Part shown: positions 20,276 to 30,860 of the stretch, one piece after another
Position numbering within the stretch: position 1 is the stretch's first letter
Layout: every line of letters starts with the position of its first letter
NCBI RefSeq assembly: GCF_024362695.1
Contig: NC_065406.1
Location: 13,578,001 to 13,642,000 of the forward strand
Length of the DNA stretch: 64,000 nucleotides
Source: Pectinophora gossypiella
Taxonomy: Eukaryota > Arthropoda > Insecta > Lepidoptera > Gelechiidae
Direction: 5' to 3'
Translations under genes and position numbers: made by a program
Notes under the pieces: model-generated
Told to the model about the DNA's origin: nothing
The model's database searches: none
The model's input: only the letters and a program-made list of their open reading frames with translations

Positions 20276-20654
20276 TCACATCCTTTTAATGAAAACAGCA
20301 CTTAATATACATTAATAACTCATTATTTACATTAATTTCTAAAATATGTTGGATGCAAATGTCTTGTAGTCACTAAACGGTACTAATAAAGAAGCAATGA
20401 TAGTTTGAGCGCCATTTCAACTTTAAATAGGCGGAGTACCAGCCCTTCTAACGCTCAAACCCTATTCCGTTTCACAAAATCCAAGCCAGAACAAAAGTTA
20501 ATATAAAATCTAAGGAAAACAGGTATGCATAACAATATGAAAACTCGCGTATTGCATAAAAGTTGCAATAGAAAAGCGAACGAACCGGCATTTCCTAAGT
20601 TTACTGCGGCGCGGAACGAAATAACAATTCATATTCTGTCGATAATACTTTTGA

Positions 20655-20921
20655 GGAGCTCGGTGGCGCAGCGGTAAACGCGCTCGGTCTGCGATTGTTG
20701 AAGTTAAGCAACGTTCGCAAAGGCCGGTCATAGGATGGGTGACCACAAAAAAAAAGTTTTCAGCTCGAACCCCGGCTGTATTAACATTAGCAGTCGTTAA
20801 TAACCACCAATCCGCACTGGGCCCGCGAGGTGGTTTAAGGCCTGATCTCTCTATCCATTCATAGGGAAGGCCCGTGCCCCAGCAGTGGGGACGTTAATGG
20901 GCTGGTGATGTTGATGATGAT
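20655..20921 (+). mobile_element. SINE-5S copy with TSD
   Basis: The head GAGCTCGGTGGCGCAGCGG joins AAGTTAAGCAACGTTCGC and GGCCGGTCATAGGATGGGTG. The core is partly deleted. The tail ends in GGGCTGGTGATGTTGATGAT. The flanks share GATAATACTTTTGA (20641-20654) and GATAATACTTTGA (20922-20934), a target duplication with one base missing. The head here is the closest in the window to 5S rRNA (GTTAAGCAACG...GGATGGGTGACC). Confidence 0.9.
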
Positions 20922-20957
20922 GATAATACTTTGACTTATACTTATATGTTGGATAGA

Positions 20958-21105
20958 GTACTCACAGTATCCTAGTTGGAAGAACATTTGACGTGACTTG
21001 TGAAGTCGCAGGTTCAAATCCAACTCGGACATTAACCAATCGATCGAATTCATGATTTAGAAGTGAAAAAAAAATCGTCAGGAAACCACGAAGAAACCCA
21101 TACTT
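20958..21105 (+). mobile_element. SINE-D fragment
   Basis: TATCCTAGTTGGAAGAAC (A-box side) and GCAGGTTCAAATCCAACTC (B-box side) are followed by the body motif GTCAGGAAACCACGAAGAAA. The copy ends early. Confidence 0.7.
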
Positions 21106-21122
21106 ATAACTCAGCAGATACA

Positions 21123-21330
21123 TAAACAGCCTATATACGTCCCACTGCTGGGGACAGGCCGCCCCTCAATCAACCGGAGGGGATATGGAGCATACTCCAC
21201 CACGCTGCTCCACTGCGGGTTGGTGAAGGTGTTTTTACGGTTAATAGCCGGGACCAACAGCTTTACGTGCCCTCCGAAGCACGGAATCATCTTACTTTTT
21301 CAGACAATCACGTGATTCAAGCCTGAAATA
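21123..21330 (-). mobile_element. SINE-B copy, head missing
   Basis: The 3' end TATATACGTCCCACTGCTGG (complement) lies at the left, then GGAGTATGCTCCATATCCCC, GCAGTGGAGCAGCGTGGTGG (read on minus) and the shared core TTCGGAGGGCACGT. It stops before the tRNA-like head. Confidence 0.8.
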
Positions 21331-21814
21331 GCAGCTTAAACGACGATAAAACTAAACAACACCATCTGTCGTGTTTTTGGGGAACGCCGATTAGAAAGTA
21401 CCTCATTAGGTTGGTTTTCCGGTTTGGTTGGAAAGCCAGATCGGCCATTGCGGAAAAACAGATTAAGCCTATATCAATACGATGGACTGTGAATGCTAAC
21501 AGTAGTTTTAGAAGTTCCTCTAATAACTTTGGCCGAGTTTTACCTGAAATAACCGCATAGCTTCTATGCTGGACTAGCGAATAAAAACGAATAACTGATA
21601 AATACAATAGCATTGACATATTTCATCTTAAGCACAATAAATTTGTATCTGCCTTCAAAACGTTGGAACAGATGTAGCATCAAATTTTCTTTCTTTTTTT
21701 GTATTGCTTGCTTACTTAATTTATTTATTGCTTCTGTCCACTTCTCAGTGATGCATGTATTAGTTATAAGTGGAGACTTCATTGGCTAATGTACAAACTT
21801 TGCATTTCAATCAA
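21331..21814. other. No gene recognised
   Basis: GGGAACGCCGATTRGAAAGT at 21378 also occurs at 2490-2510, suggesting a further unnamed repeat. Nothing else is identifiable. Confidence 0.4.
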
Positions 21815-21912
21815 GCCGTTGGTCCCGGGTACGTAGTCGTTACTTGAATCACGTCTGGGGTCTTTGGCGGCTCAATAATAACCACTTCACAACCCACACG
21901 ATAGAAAAAGAA
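21815..21912 (+). mobile_element. SINE-A 3' fragment
   Basis: CCGTTGGTCCCGGGTACG, CTTTGGCGGCTCAATAATAA and CACAACCCACACGATAGAA are the core end and tail of SINE-A with internal deletions. Confidence 0.65.
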
Positions 21913-22036
21913 GCGAATAAAAACATTTCTCATCTGCTTATCTTCTCGAACGTGTCGTAAAATCCATCAGAGTGATTGTGTACCTCATATGATTATTATT
22001 ATCATTGCGTAACGCAAAAAAAATATCCTGCGTGGA

Positions 22037-22257
22037 TCATATAACTAGTTTACGCTCCCTCAACCAAGTCTCTGCCGCATCCGTTACACAATGCAGCTCG
22101 GCTATACCACCTGGGAACCGGTGTAGAGGGCACTCGTTCACTATGTGAAATAGGGATTGATCCGGGTGACCACATTCACAGTATGGCGACTCATTTAAGC
22201 CCCATTTATGTAAGTGATGGTTCGACTTCCCGCGGTCTCACACGATAGCAAATTGTC
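22037..22257 (-). pseudogene. LINE ORF C-terminal fragment with CCHC-like motif
   Basis: The minus strand reads KWGLNESPYCECGHPDQSLF then HIVNECPLHRFPGGIAELHC and ends KLVI-stop at 22037-22039. The GL..SP.C.CG...Q...HI...CP pattern is the zinc-binding tail of non-LTR retrotransposon polyproteins. It is inserted within a LINE-G tail whose parts lie at about 21940-22020 and 22258-22360. Confidence 0.75.
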
Positions 22258-22378
22258 GGTGATATGATGATTCCTTATCACCATAAGGTTCATCATAATG
22301 TATCCTGCGACTTCGTATCAACGGTGGCAAATTGTCTTAAGATTACAGGCGTCAGTTTATGTGTGCGTGATTGGGTGT
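22258..22378 (+). mobile_element. LINE-G 3' end
   Basis: CCTTATCACCATAAGGTTCA, ACTTCGTATCAACGGTGGC and CAGGCGTCAGTTTATGTGTG match 41905-42160. This leads into the GT-rich tail. Confidence 0.7.
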
Positions 22379-22452
22379 GTATCTGGGTGTGTGTGTGTGT
22401 GTGCATGTGCGTATGTAAATGTGCGTGTGTTTGTGTATGTGTGTGTGCGTGT
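22378..22452. repeat. (GT)n microsatellite
   Basis: Interrupted GTGTGT tract. It starts where the LINE-G tail ends, so it probably grew from that tail. Confidence 0.9.
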
Positions 22453-22892
22453 CCAAGTATTTTTCTTTAGTCCGAAACTAGAACGTACGAAACAACACTC
22501 AGCACGCCACTCTTTCAGCTAAACATTTGTTTCAGTTGCTCAGAGGTTATTTTTCCTTCTCACATTTCCGTTCTTACGTGCATTAAGCTCACCTCTAGGT
22601 TCTACAAAGTACTCAACAGTAAGAACCCGTTCTCACACTCACAATGTAACGAATCTCTAAGCAACAAACAAAGTTTCAAACTACACTCCTTTCAATGTTT
22701 GTTGCTAGGTGTGTACACACACATACAAACGAGAACGAACATCGCGAACATTTTGAATTTTATTCAACGTTAAAACAAGGAGATTATCAATTTGACCCGT
22801 GTGTGTGTAATATTGTTGTTATTGCACAATATTCGTTTAATATTAAGTCCACATACATAGACAAGTGGGATTCTAAACATGTGTACCATGGG

Positions 22893-22958
22893 TGTGTGTG
22901 TGTGTGTTGTGTGTGTGTGTGTGTGTGTGTGTTGTGTGTGTGTGTGGGGGGGGGGTGT

Positions 22959-22996
<38 letters not shown>

Positions 22997-23030
22997 GTGT
23001 GTGTGAGGGCGTGTGTGCTGTGTGTGTAAT
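22893..23030. repeat. Long (GT)n microsatellite with G9 interruption
   Basis: About 140 bp of GTGTGT with TGTGTTGTG breaks and a run of G near 22947. It creates long low-complexity frames in both strands that are not genes. Confidence 0.95.
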
Positions 23031-23140
23031 AAGTCTGAGGGTGCATAGTTGGCGCGAACCTCGGGTCAGGGCGTCGTCGGGCGTCGGGTCAAGTTTAATC
23101 GACCCTAGTAGGTCCATAGCGATAAGCGCTGAATGAGAGA
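23030..23140 (-). mobile_element. LINE-E fragment
   Basis: CTGAGGGTGCATAGTTGGCG, CGGGTCAGGGCGTCGTC and GACCCTAGTAGGTC match LINE-E on the minus strand. Both ends are lost. Confidence 0.7.
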
Positions 23141-23504
23141 AATCACCATTAAATAGTTCACAACCTCATTCTTTGAATTCTTTATAAGACACGACGGTCG
23201 CGTTCTCTTTAATCTGTTCCATGTAAGCTCTCGTTGGTCTTCCTCTCTTGCCTTCTATCTTCCGTTCTATGATCATTTTGACTGAGTTACATTTTTACTA
23301 ATATTTTATAACGCACGTACCGTGTCCACAAAAGTTGGCCCGTATGTACACGCCTTGAGTATCGCAATAAGCAACATTTCTTTGTGGACGGGTGTTCTTT
23401 GAAACTAATATTTTTTCTTCGCTCAAAGTTGCACAATATATTATAGCACAGATTGTATTCATTTCTTTTCGCTACGAGATTTGAAGTGAAGTGTTCTGAA
23501 TCTC

Positions 23505-23605
23505 AGATCACGCCTGTCTCCCATTGGGGTAGGCAGAGAGCACAGAATTCCATTTACTACGATCCTGATATACAATTTTTGCTTCATCCACTCTCATCGT
23601 CGTCG
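23505..23605 (-). mobile_element. LINE-F-related 3' fragment
   Basis: ATCACGCCTGTCTCCCATTG, GGGTAGGCAGAGAGCACAGA and ATTCCATTTACTACGATCC resemble the LINE-F end on the minus strand with many changes. Confidence 0.5.
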
Positions 23606-23671
23606 TTCACGGCTATATCCCAATTGGAGTAGTCAGAGGTACATCCATCGCAATAAGAACAAAGTACGCCT

Positions 23672-23760
23672 TACCGAAATTTCTGTTAAACCAACATGAT
23701 AGGTAGTGAGCCATATCGCCGTCTATAATGGTCGAGCCAAACAAAAAGAAACTTAATTTA
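23672..23760 (-). repeat. Dispersed repeat H
   Basis: TTCTGTTAAACCAACATGAT, GAGCCATATCGCCGTCTATA and TGGTCGAGCCAA match 9484-9605 in reverse. Confidence 0.65.
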
Positions 23761-23824
23761 ACCAAAACTTCCACCCAAATCCCCTGGTAGTTGCGGCTTC
23801 CGAATACCTCCCGCTTAGGGACGG

Positions 23825-24110
23825 TACTGAAAAGTAAGTGCGCCCGAAAGATGTAATATACGATCCCGACAACACGATTGCTCTAGCCATAGAAGCGGCC
23901 AATCAGATCGCGACACTCTCTACCACACGCGACCACGCCGGTATGGTCGACGATTTACCTCATTCAGCGTTTATCACTATCGACCAGGCAACGCCCTGGT
24001 TCGAGGTTCGCGCCCAAGTGGCCACCCCTCAGGTCTGTTGTCTTAAATTTTGTACCGTGTGAGAGCATTGAGCGCTTCATATTTGTTCGGACTTTGACTT
24101 ATTGTAGATT
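23825..24110 (+). pseudogene. LINE-E ORF end and 3' UTR
   Basis: The frame KDVIYDPDNTIALAIEAANQ IA is shared with 50870-50930 and 59330-59390, so LINE-E carries the end of a LINE ORF before its 3' UTR. The copy decays after the GCGCCCAAGTGGCCACCC region; the CGGACTTTGACTTATTGTAG end is rearranged. Confidence 0.65.
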
Positions 24111-24218
24111 TACCGCAAATATCATTAGTTACTTGGCCGAAAAAGCTGAGAAATAGTATCATTATAAGTATATGCAAAATATCAAAGGCTGGCCACTTAC
24201 CACGGATGTGTCATTCTT

Positions 24219-24586
24219 GGGAATGTTCTCAAAGTGGGAATATTCCCGGCGTCGGCTTAATGACAATACGTAGATCGAATAATTTCACATACACGGGAGA
24301 ACCCGGTGGTGTAATGGTTAACACGCTCGTCCCGGCTTGAAAAAAGCTGCGGGTTCAAATCCCGTCTGAGTCAGATATTTTGGATTTATTTTGTTTATGG
24401 GATTTTTTTTTTGTAAAAAAATGTTTAATAGTAAGGATACTGGCTGCTTTCTTTTTTCAAATTTTTCTTTCTTCTTGTCTTATCTGCCTAAAGGTAAACA
24501 GGTAAAGTTACTTATAAAGTTCTTTTTACATAAGTTATGCGCCTTTTTACTGACGTGAACGTTCTCAAAGTTGGAACATTCTTGGG
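24219..24586. repeat. Direct repeat of a heat-shock-element-like dyad
   Basis: GAATGTTCTCAAAGTGGGAA then TATTC at about 24220-24244 recurs as GAACGTTCTCAAAGTTGGAA then CATTC at about 24557-24581. Each has two GAAnnTTC units. The SINE-like sequence at 24298-24375 lies between them. Confidence 0.55.
24298..24375 (+). mobile_element. tRNA-like SINE head
   Basis: CCCGGTGGTGTAATGGTTAA is A-box-like and GCGGGTTCAAATCCCGTC is a good B box with a paired T arm. The anticodon region contains an A-rich insertion and the acceptor ends do not pair, so this is a SINE or tRNA pseudogene. The B-box side recurs at 29050-29095. Confidence 0.65.
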
Positions 24587-25029
24587 CACGGCACATAACT
24601 GCGCTTGACTATTTTTAAGACATGTGGGAGTGAAATGTTATCTATATTTAGTCGCTGACTTCTTGAAATCTCTTGAAGTACTTCAAGACCTCCCACGTAA
24701 GTTTAGATCGAGTCAAGACCCTTAAAAAGACCCCTTCTACCGGTAGTACTTATACATCACAATGCGATATATATCAACTTGACATCGCTGTCTCTAAAAA
24801 TATAATAAAAAAAAGAAATACAGATACGATCAAATCATCTTGCCCCACTTTTTTGAGATGTTTCCTTTTTACTCTTAGTCCAACAGAAAACATAAAGGAA
24901 AGAACATCGAGGAAACAAACTAGACATGGATAAAATTTCCTACGTAAAGTCTTATTCTCTACAAACAACACTGGTTTTATAAAACAATAAACAACACACA
25001 CACACTCAATACTCATAAAATTTATGTAA
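24380..25029. other. No gene recognised
   Basis: AT-rich. Frames at 24673-24933 and its complement are overlapping and featureless. Confidence 0.4.
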
Positions 25030-25641
25030 GTCGTGGCCAGATCTTAGAATTGATCACTTCATGATGTGTTAGACCATTTCATGATGTTTTAGACCATTTC
25101 ATGATGTGTTAGACCATTTCATAATATGGTCATATTTCATGAAATAGCCAAGTTAAGTTGATAATATCGTTGAGACGTCAACGTTTAATGATATTTCATA
25201 CAACGTGTGGTTATATCATTAATGTAGGTGGTGTCCATGCTATGTGGTGTAATAAAAATGCGAATAGTCTAGAATTACTTAATCAATATTATCGACATGG
25301 AATACATTGATTCATCGATTATAGTGACAATCATGTTTTAAATATAATCGACTCCGGCGCCGCTACCGGTGGATAATTTTCCTAATTTTATGATATGATT
25401 TAGTTCCTTATGTAGTAAAACTTTCTGTGTTCATTGATATGGCCAAACTACTAGGATCACAATATGGCCAATAAGTGATATTGTATTTCATGATATGATC
25501 AAGCACATTGTGAACCACGGTGATAGCTGATATAATATATGATGTGAACTGTATAAAAAATAACATGTAAAAAGACTATAAAATCTGCGAAGAGTCTTAA
25601 CACACATCATGAAATGATCAATTCTAAGATCTGGCTACGAC
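25030..25641. mobile_element. Non-autonomous TIR element, 612 bp, with subterminal repeats
   Basis: Terminal inverted repeats of about 40 bp: left GTCGTGGCCAGATCTTAGAA then TTGATCACTTCATGATGTGT; the right end is its complement with two or three changes. Inside the left end, TTAGACCATTTCATGATGTG is repeated three times in tandem. Variants of TTTCATGA/TCATGAAA and ATATGGCC recur throughout. Such subterminal arrays are usual transposase-binding sites in hAT-like elements. I could not define the target duplication. Confidence 0.8.
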
Positions 25642-26345
25642 ATGTGCGTTCATGCCATTCATTCTTCCTTTCCAAATAAAGTCGCGAACGGAGATGCAAG
25701 TTATATCAGTTCTACGTATTTATTCGTAGTATCAGTTATTTATTTAATTTCACTACAAAACTAAAATGTTCCTCTGTACATAATGACAACATCTTTGGTT
25801 TCACTTGGATCCTACCGCATACAACCATCTCTGGAGGGCTCCCGACAAACCCAATTTCGACCGCCATAGAGAAATAAATGTTATTATTTTCATTCCCTTT
25901 TTATTTGGCTGCTTTCTAAAAAGGGTACAAATAAAAAGTAGATTTAAGGAGCGGATCGAGTATGTCCCTTTACCTCACTTGTTGTGCGATACAAAAGGTT
26001 CAAATTAGGAACGTCGGCGATTTAGAGTAGTCTCTAAAAATATATAATATTGTTCTGAAAACAATGAAGTAGGTGTTTAATTAATCTCGTAATAACAAAT
26101 ATGCATATCACGGATGGTTCACTCTCATAGAAAAAGTTTTAGCCCTATTAGATGACGGGGCATATGTCAACCGCGCCTCCCGCGCACCCAACTTCAACCC
26201 CCGACCCGCCATTTTATGACAGCGACAGTTCAATGACATTGACGTTTCTTTACTTCAATGTTAAAGGCCGTCGTTCATCGAGCGTTTTTCCGTTGGTGGT
26301 GAAGTTTACGTGATATTTTGAAATGTTACTTGAAATTTTATAAGT
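25642..26345. other. No gene recognised
   Basis: Mixed sequence. 26150-26310 is GC-richer (CGCGCCTCCCGCGCACCC) but I find no coding frame or second copy. Confidence 0.4.
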
Positions 26346-26347
26346 AA

Positions 26348-26462
26348 CACAGTTGGCTCGACCATAGTAGACGGCGATACGGCTCACCACCAACCACAAT
26401 GGTCATGAATGTCATGATGTATGTACCTCTGACTGCCCCAGTTGAGATATAATCGTGAGGTT
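26348..26462 (+). repeat. Dispersed repeat H
   Basis: ACAGTTGGCTCGACCATAGT and AGACGGCGATACGGCTCACC, then a divergent end CTGCCCCAGTTGAGATATAA. Confidence 0.65.
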
Positions 26463-26544
26463 TTTTTTTTGTCTTTAATTTACTTAAGGGCTTTTAACAA
26501 AATTTGTTATGCCAGCCCCATCGATCAAGACTGACTAAAACTGA

Positions 26545-26634
26545 TAAAAAATCATATTTAATTCATGCCCCCACCCACAACAGCCTAAGATGTGATGCTG
26601 TTGTGAATGAAAGCATAAATCAAATATGATTCTC
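26545..26634. ncRNA. Candidate long hairpin, miRNA-precursor-like in shape
   Basis: The 5' arm (AATCATATTTAATTCATGC ... CCACAACAGC) pairs with the 3' arm (GCTGTTGTGAATG ... GCATAAATCAAATATGATT) over about 33 positions with a central bulge, closing on a loop of about 12 bases (CTAAGATGTGAT). Size and shape resemble a microRNA precursor, but a small foldback element gives the same picture. I see no second copy in the window. Confidence 0.3.
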
Positions 26635-26894
26635 TGCTCGTAGGTTGTGATAAAAAAATCGTGAGGTTATGTTTACGAAAACTCTCAAAGTTTACTTTTT
26701 AACACACAACCTCTGTAAATTTGTCCCTTGAGCCCGGACAGGGACCTCTCCAAGACAAGAACCGAGACAAGTTTGTTTTGGAGTATTATTTTTTGTCCCA
26801 CAGTATATATTTAGATAGTTTAATGTTTCAGGTTTTTTTGCAGCAAAATAGTGCACATACATACATAGATAAAAGGTACATACAGGGTTCAGTA

Positions 26895-27000
26895 CGATTG
26901 ATGAAAGTGGAGGAATCATGAAATGTGTGTCAGGATCTAAGCAACTGGAATGCAACAGTATCTGCTTCCCTCCGGTGGAAAATAGCGTGTGTTCATACAC
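26895..27000 (+). mobile_element. LINE-F-like 3' fragment
   Basis: GTGTGTCAGGATCTAAGCAA, GGAATGCAACAGTATCTGC and CCGGTGGAAAATAGCGTGTG are diverged versions of the LINE-F end. Confidence 0.6.
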
Positions 27001-27065
27001 ACATAAGAAGATGCCTATTTTCCTTTAAACGCACTTCCGCTTCTTCCACTCTTATCAAAGTTCTA

Positions 27066-27350
27066 CGACCTCCGTGATCCAGTGGTTGAGCGTTGGTATC
27101 ACGATCCGGAGGTCCCGGGTTCAAATCCCTAGTTTAGTTAGGACATTACAGGCTGATCACCTGATTGTCCAGAAATTAAGATGATCCGTGTTTCGGACGG
27201 TACGTTCAGCCGTTGATCCCGGTTACTACTTACTGATGTAAGTAGTCGTTACATGAGCTGTGTCAGGGGCCTTTGGCGGCTCAATAATAACCCTGACGCG
27301 AGGGTTGATGAGGTTGGGAATTCACCTCACAACCCACACGATAGAAGAAG
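27066..27350 (+). mobile_element. SINE-A copy
   Basis: The head ACCTCCGTGATCCAGTGGTT (A box) and GGTCCCGGGTTCAAATCCC (B box) is tRNA-derived. It is followed by CAGGCTGATCACCTGATTGT, the shared core (GATCCGTGTTTCGGACGG here), TACTGATGTAAGTAGTCGTT and the tail CCTGACGCGAGGGTTGATGA then CACAACCCACACGATAGAAG. The segment between B box and the TTAGTTAGGACATTACAGG motif is deleted compared with 27598-27915. Confidence 0.88.
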
Positions 27351-27597
27351 ATCAAAGTTCTGCTCGCCGGTATAGAGTATTTTTGATCAGACTATTTCTT
27401 TACTTCATGTCTTTTTTATTTATTTATTGAGGAAAGCTAACAGCACGAAACCATAAATAAATACGTACAAACATAAGCTAGAATGAAGCCAATTACAAGC
27501 AAATTAAATACTTAAAATGAGATTTAGGTATACTTACAACAATGTTTTTTCGTTACTCTCAACTCAGCAGTCACTTTTGAAAGGCAAATTAGACTTC

Positions 27598-27915
27598 TTA
27601 TCGTGTGGGTTGTGAGGTTGGAATACCTACCTCATCAACCCTGGTGTCAGGGTTATGATTGAGCCGCCAAAGGCCCCTGACATGTCTCATATAACGATTA
27701 CTCACTGACATCAGTAAATAGTAACCAGGACCAACGGTTTAACGTGCCTTCCGAAGTACGGATCATCTTACTTTCGGACAATCAGGTGATCAGCCTGTAA
27801 TGTCCTAACCGAACTAGGGATCACAAAGTGATTTTTGTGATATGTCCCCACCGGGATTCGACCCCGGGGCCTCCGGATCACGAGTCCAACACTCAACCAT
27901 TGGACCACAGAGGCC
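27598..27915 (-). mobile_element. SINE-A copy, full length
   Basis: All modules are present on the minus strand: head with B box (GGGTCGAATCCCGGTGGGG), ACATATCACAAAAATCACTT, core, and the tail at the left end (TATCGTGTGGGTTGTGAGG complement). This is the best local reference for the family. Confidence 0.9.
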
Positions 27916-28210
27916 GTTAAATTGAACTGATTATATGATATTCAACCCGTTCATGTAATAGTCCAATCCATCTTGTTACATTAGACACGATGCCGTCACA
28001 AATATGACGTCAGTTCAGTACTTATCTTTAGTAGTGGCATCATATTATTATCTTGCCTGCGATTGACATTTCTATACCAAAAGGTCACACTCGCTGCCTG
28101 CTTTCATAACTAGCTGCTGAACCCGAAAGTAATACGTGTACGAGCGATTCATAGAGACTAAAGCTATCTACACACGATTCTGTTAGACATATTTTTATAT
28201 TGTAAAAAAA

Positions 28211-28320
28211 TACAGTGTGTAAGTGACATCGTAACGAAAACTTTGAGGGATGATTTAGACCACGATTCTGAGTTGATATCACGCGGAACTTTCCGTCACA
28301 AAAGTATGGAAATTTCGGTC
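28211..28320. mobile_element. MITE-B, left half only
   Basis: TACAGTGTGTAAGTGACATC to TTCCGTCACAAAAGTATGGA; no mirrored arm follows. Confidence 0.7.
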
Positions 28321-28437
28321 ACTTTCTTAAAAGTGATTATGTATTTAGTGTTTGGTGGTTAAGATTCTGCCGCATAAATAAATAAATAAATAATTTCTCC
28401 TTCACCATACCTACACCATGTCTACGATTTTTATGAA

Positions 28438-28655
28438 TGCTGGGTGTTAGTGACGTCGTAACGAATACTGAGGGGGATGATTCAGCTCTATTCTGAGCTC
28501 ATATCAAGTGATATTTTCCAACGCATGAGTATAGAATGGAAAATAATATAAAAAAACATAAATTTTGCAACGGCAATTTCCACTTGATTTTAACTCGGAA
28601 TCGTGATCTCAATCATCCCCCTCAGTATTCGTTACGATGTCAGTAACACCATTTA
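28438..28655. mobile_element. MITE-B copy
   Basis: Left end GGGTGTTAGTGACGTCG, right end GTTACGATGTCAGTAACACC. Both arms are complete. Confidence 0.8.
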
Positions 28656-30030
28656 TAAGCTCATTTCTGCTTATATTTCCTACTAAAATATGTAGCCATC
28701 GCCTGATGAACTAAGTACCAGCGTTACACTGAGCTTTCTTAGACCAATGTGATAATTCAAATTCAAATTCAAAATATTTATTTCGGAAACTAGTCCATAT
28801 TTAGTTAGTAACAAAAAGCTTAACCTAGTATTAGTAACAGATTCGAAAGACGAACAACATAAAAATAAAACACACGAGACCGGCCCGAATTACCGAAGCC
28901 AAGGGCAGCTATGTAACAGCGTGCAATCGCACCCAGCGGCGAGTCGTACCGGTCCACCAATGCGCTCATGATGATGGTGTGGTGTGGTGGATAATTAATA
29001 TACTTATGGGTATTTTTTTTTCTGCTTTTTTTAATTACTTGATCGGACGGGTATTTTTAAGGTTCGAGTCCCGTCTGAGTCAGACTTTTTCAATTTATAT
29101 TTTTCTTCTGTAAGTTGCCCTTAGCACGACGGAGTGCTATAAAAACAAAAATTCTTTATTTTAACATTTCGAACCTGAAAAGGAAAATCACTTTCTTGTC
29201 CGTCTGTCCGATTGCGTGTCAAGACACTTTTTCTCGAGGACGCGTGGACGTATCAAGGACGTATTAAGTAATACGTATATCTACGGTTCCTTCAAGCTGA
29301 TAAATAAAACAGAATCCCGAACCACTACTCTACTATCTACTGTCCGTCAAAAACGTCTTTCCAAATGTGCCACTTCAGCTCAGTAAGTTTCTGTTAGACA
29401 AAAACCTGAGCCAGCTAGTTCGACACGCTACGTCAATTTCTCTCCCATCAACCCCAGGTAAGCTTAAGGAAAAACCAGTGAATAATCGCTTCATGTGAAG
29501 CAGACTTAAGCCGTCGGTCTCGGCGATATAAAATTCTATCTCGCGCACTATAGCCTCCTTGTCTGAAGCTTTACAGATAACAAATATTTATTTTTCTTAA
29601 CGTTTCAGTGCTTTGTTGCCACCGTTTTAGAGCTTCAGATATACCATTTTGAAGATCAAGAGATTGTGATGGATATATTTTATTGTCTTCCTTGTTGGGT
29701 GTTTAAATCCTTGAAGAATTCTCTACCCGAAGTACACATAATCTTATAAGTCTGTCGTGTTTAGAAGGCTTTAAACGCACAAGTCTAACGTTAACAAATA
29801 TTAAATTTAAAAATTCGCTTACTAAGCAAAGAACCTTTGCGTTTCTACTTTAATTAGAATTCTCTTGTTTATCGTTTTCAAAATAAAATGCTTTTACGGC
29901 GCTACATTTTACGCCGTCGCGCGTCGTAACAAGATGCTGAGAGAAGGTGCCCAAATGTTCCGATTTCAGTAGAACAACCAGTCTCACAGTTACCCGTACA
30001 ATTTCCCATGATTTTTCAGAAAGTTACGAA
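28656..30030. other. 1.4 kb without recognised gene; isolated repeat scraps
   Basis: 28760-28800 is an inverted Jockey-type tail (AATTCAAATTCAAATTC). 29050-29095 is the B-box side of the SINE head seen at 24298. The remainder (29100-30030) has no matched repeat or coding frame. Confidence 0.45.
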
Positions 30031-30032
30031 AT

Positions 30033-30165
30033 TGACATATAAACTCACGCCCCCAATCCCTAAAGGGGTAAGCAGAGCCACAAGTAACCAAAGACAACTC
30101 GCGGCCACTCTTGAATACGAAGGAGAAAGCTCCCGACCAGCGTCTGAACTAGGTTTTCCACACCT
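30033..30165 (-). mobile_element. LINE-G 3' fragment
   Basis: AAACTCACGCCCCCAATCCC, GGGGTAAGCAGAGCCACAAG and TAACCAAAGACAACTCGCGG match 36911-37085. Followed by the CCAGCGTCTGA module seen with LINE-E at 1380. Confidence 0.7.
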
Positions 30166-30211
30166 CCCCTCGGATATAGTTTAGACTTGAATAGTAAGGT
30201 TTGACTATTCA

Positions 30212-30730
30212 AGTCTATTATGTGGGTTGTAAGGTGGATTACCAACCCCATCAACCCTGGTGTCAGGGTTAAAATTGAGCCGCCAAAGGCCCCTTACGTG
30301 GCTCATGTAACGATTACTTACTTACATCAGTAAGTAGTAAGCGGTACCAACAGCTTAACGTGCCTTCCGAAGCATGGATCATATTGCTTTCGGACAATTA
30401 GGTGATAAATAAATAAATTGATTTATTTTATAAAATTGATTTGTACAATTTAGGTTTACAATTTGGGTTTACACATGATTGCACAAATTAATTGTTAAAC
30501 CCTGAGTCCCAAACTAAGCTTAAGCCTGTATCTTGGGAATCAGTGTCTTACATCAGCTAATTATGAGACAGGAAGTGTGATTGACCATTTGAACACTAAT
30601 ATCATCAGCCTGTAATGTCCTAAAACTAGGGATCACAAAGTGATTTTTGTGATATGTCCCCACCGGGATTTGAACCCGGGACCTCCGGACCGTGAGCCCA
30701 ACGCTCAAACCACTGGAGCACGGAGGCCGT
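30212..30730 (-). mobile_element. SINE-A copy interrupted by a retroelement tail
   Basis: The SINE tail and core at 30212-30403 and the head at 30605-30730 together form one SINE-A. The break lies inside the GGTGATCAGCCTGTAATG motif, which is continuous in other copies. Confidence 0.85.
30404..30604 (-). mobile_element. LINE 3' UTR inserted into SINE-A
   Basis: Read on the minus strand it ends AAATAAATCAATTTATTTAT, a poly-A-signal-like tail. The 200 bp contain no coding frame. A severely 5'-truncated LINE is the simplest reading. Target duplication is at most 3-4 bp and ambiguous. Confidence 0.6.
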
Positions 30731-30732
30731 TA

Positions 30733-30860
30733 ACAATATTACTTACATCACGACTTAACGTGTCTTCCGAAGCACGGAGGAGCTCGAGATGAAAACTTTT
30801 TTTTGTGGTCACCAATCATATGACCGGCCTTTGCGAAAGTTGCTTAACTTCAATAATCAG
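30733..30860 (-). mobile_element. SINE-5S fragment
   Basis: On the minus strand: TTGAAGTTAAGCAACTTTCG, AAGGCCGGTCATATGATTGG and the spacer up to the core start. Tail and tRNA-like 5' part are missing. Confidence 0.75.

Noticed and set aside
22695..23136. Long frames over the GT-rich tract on both strands
   Set aside because: They encode only Val/Cys or Thr/His repeats generated by (GT)n; low-complexity artefact.
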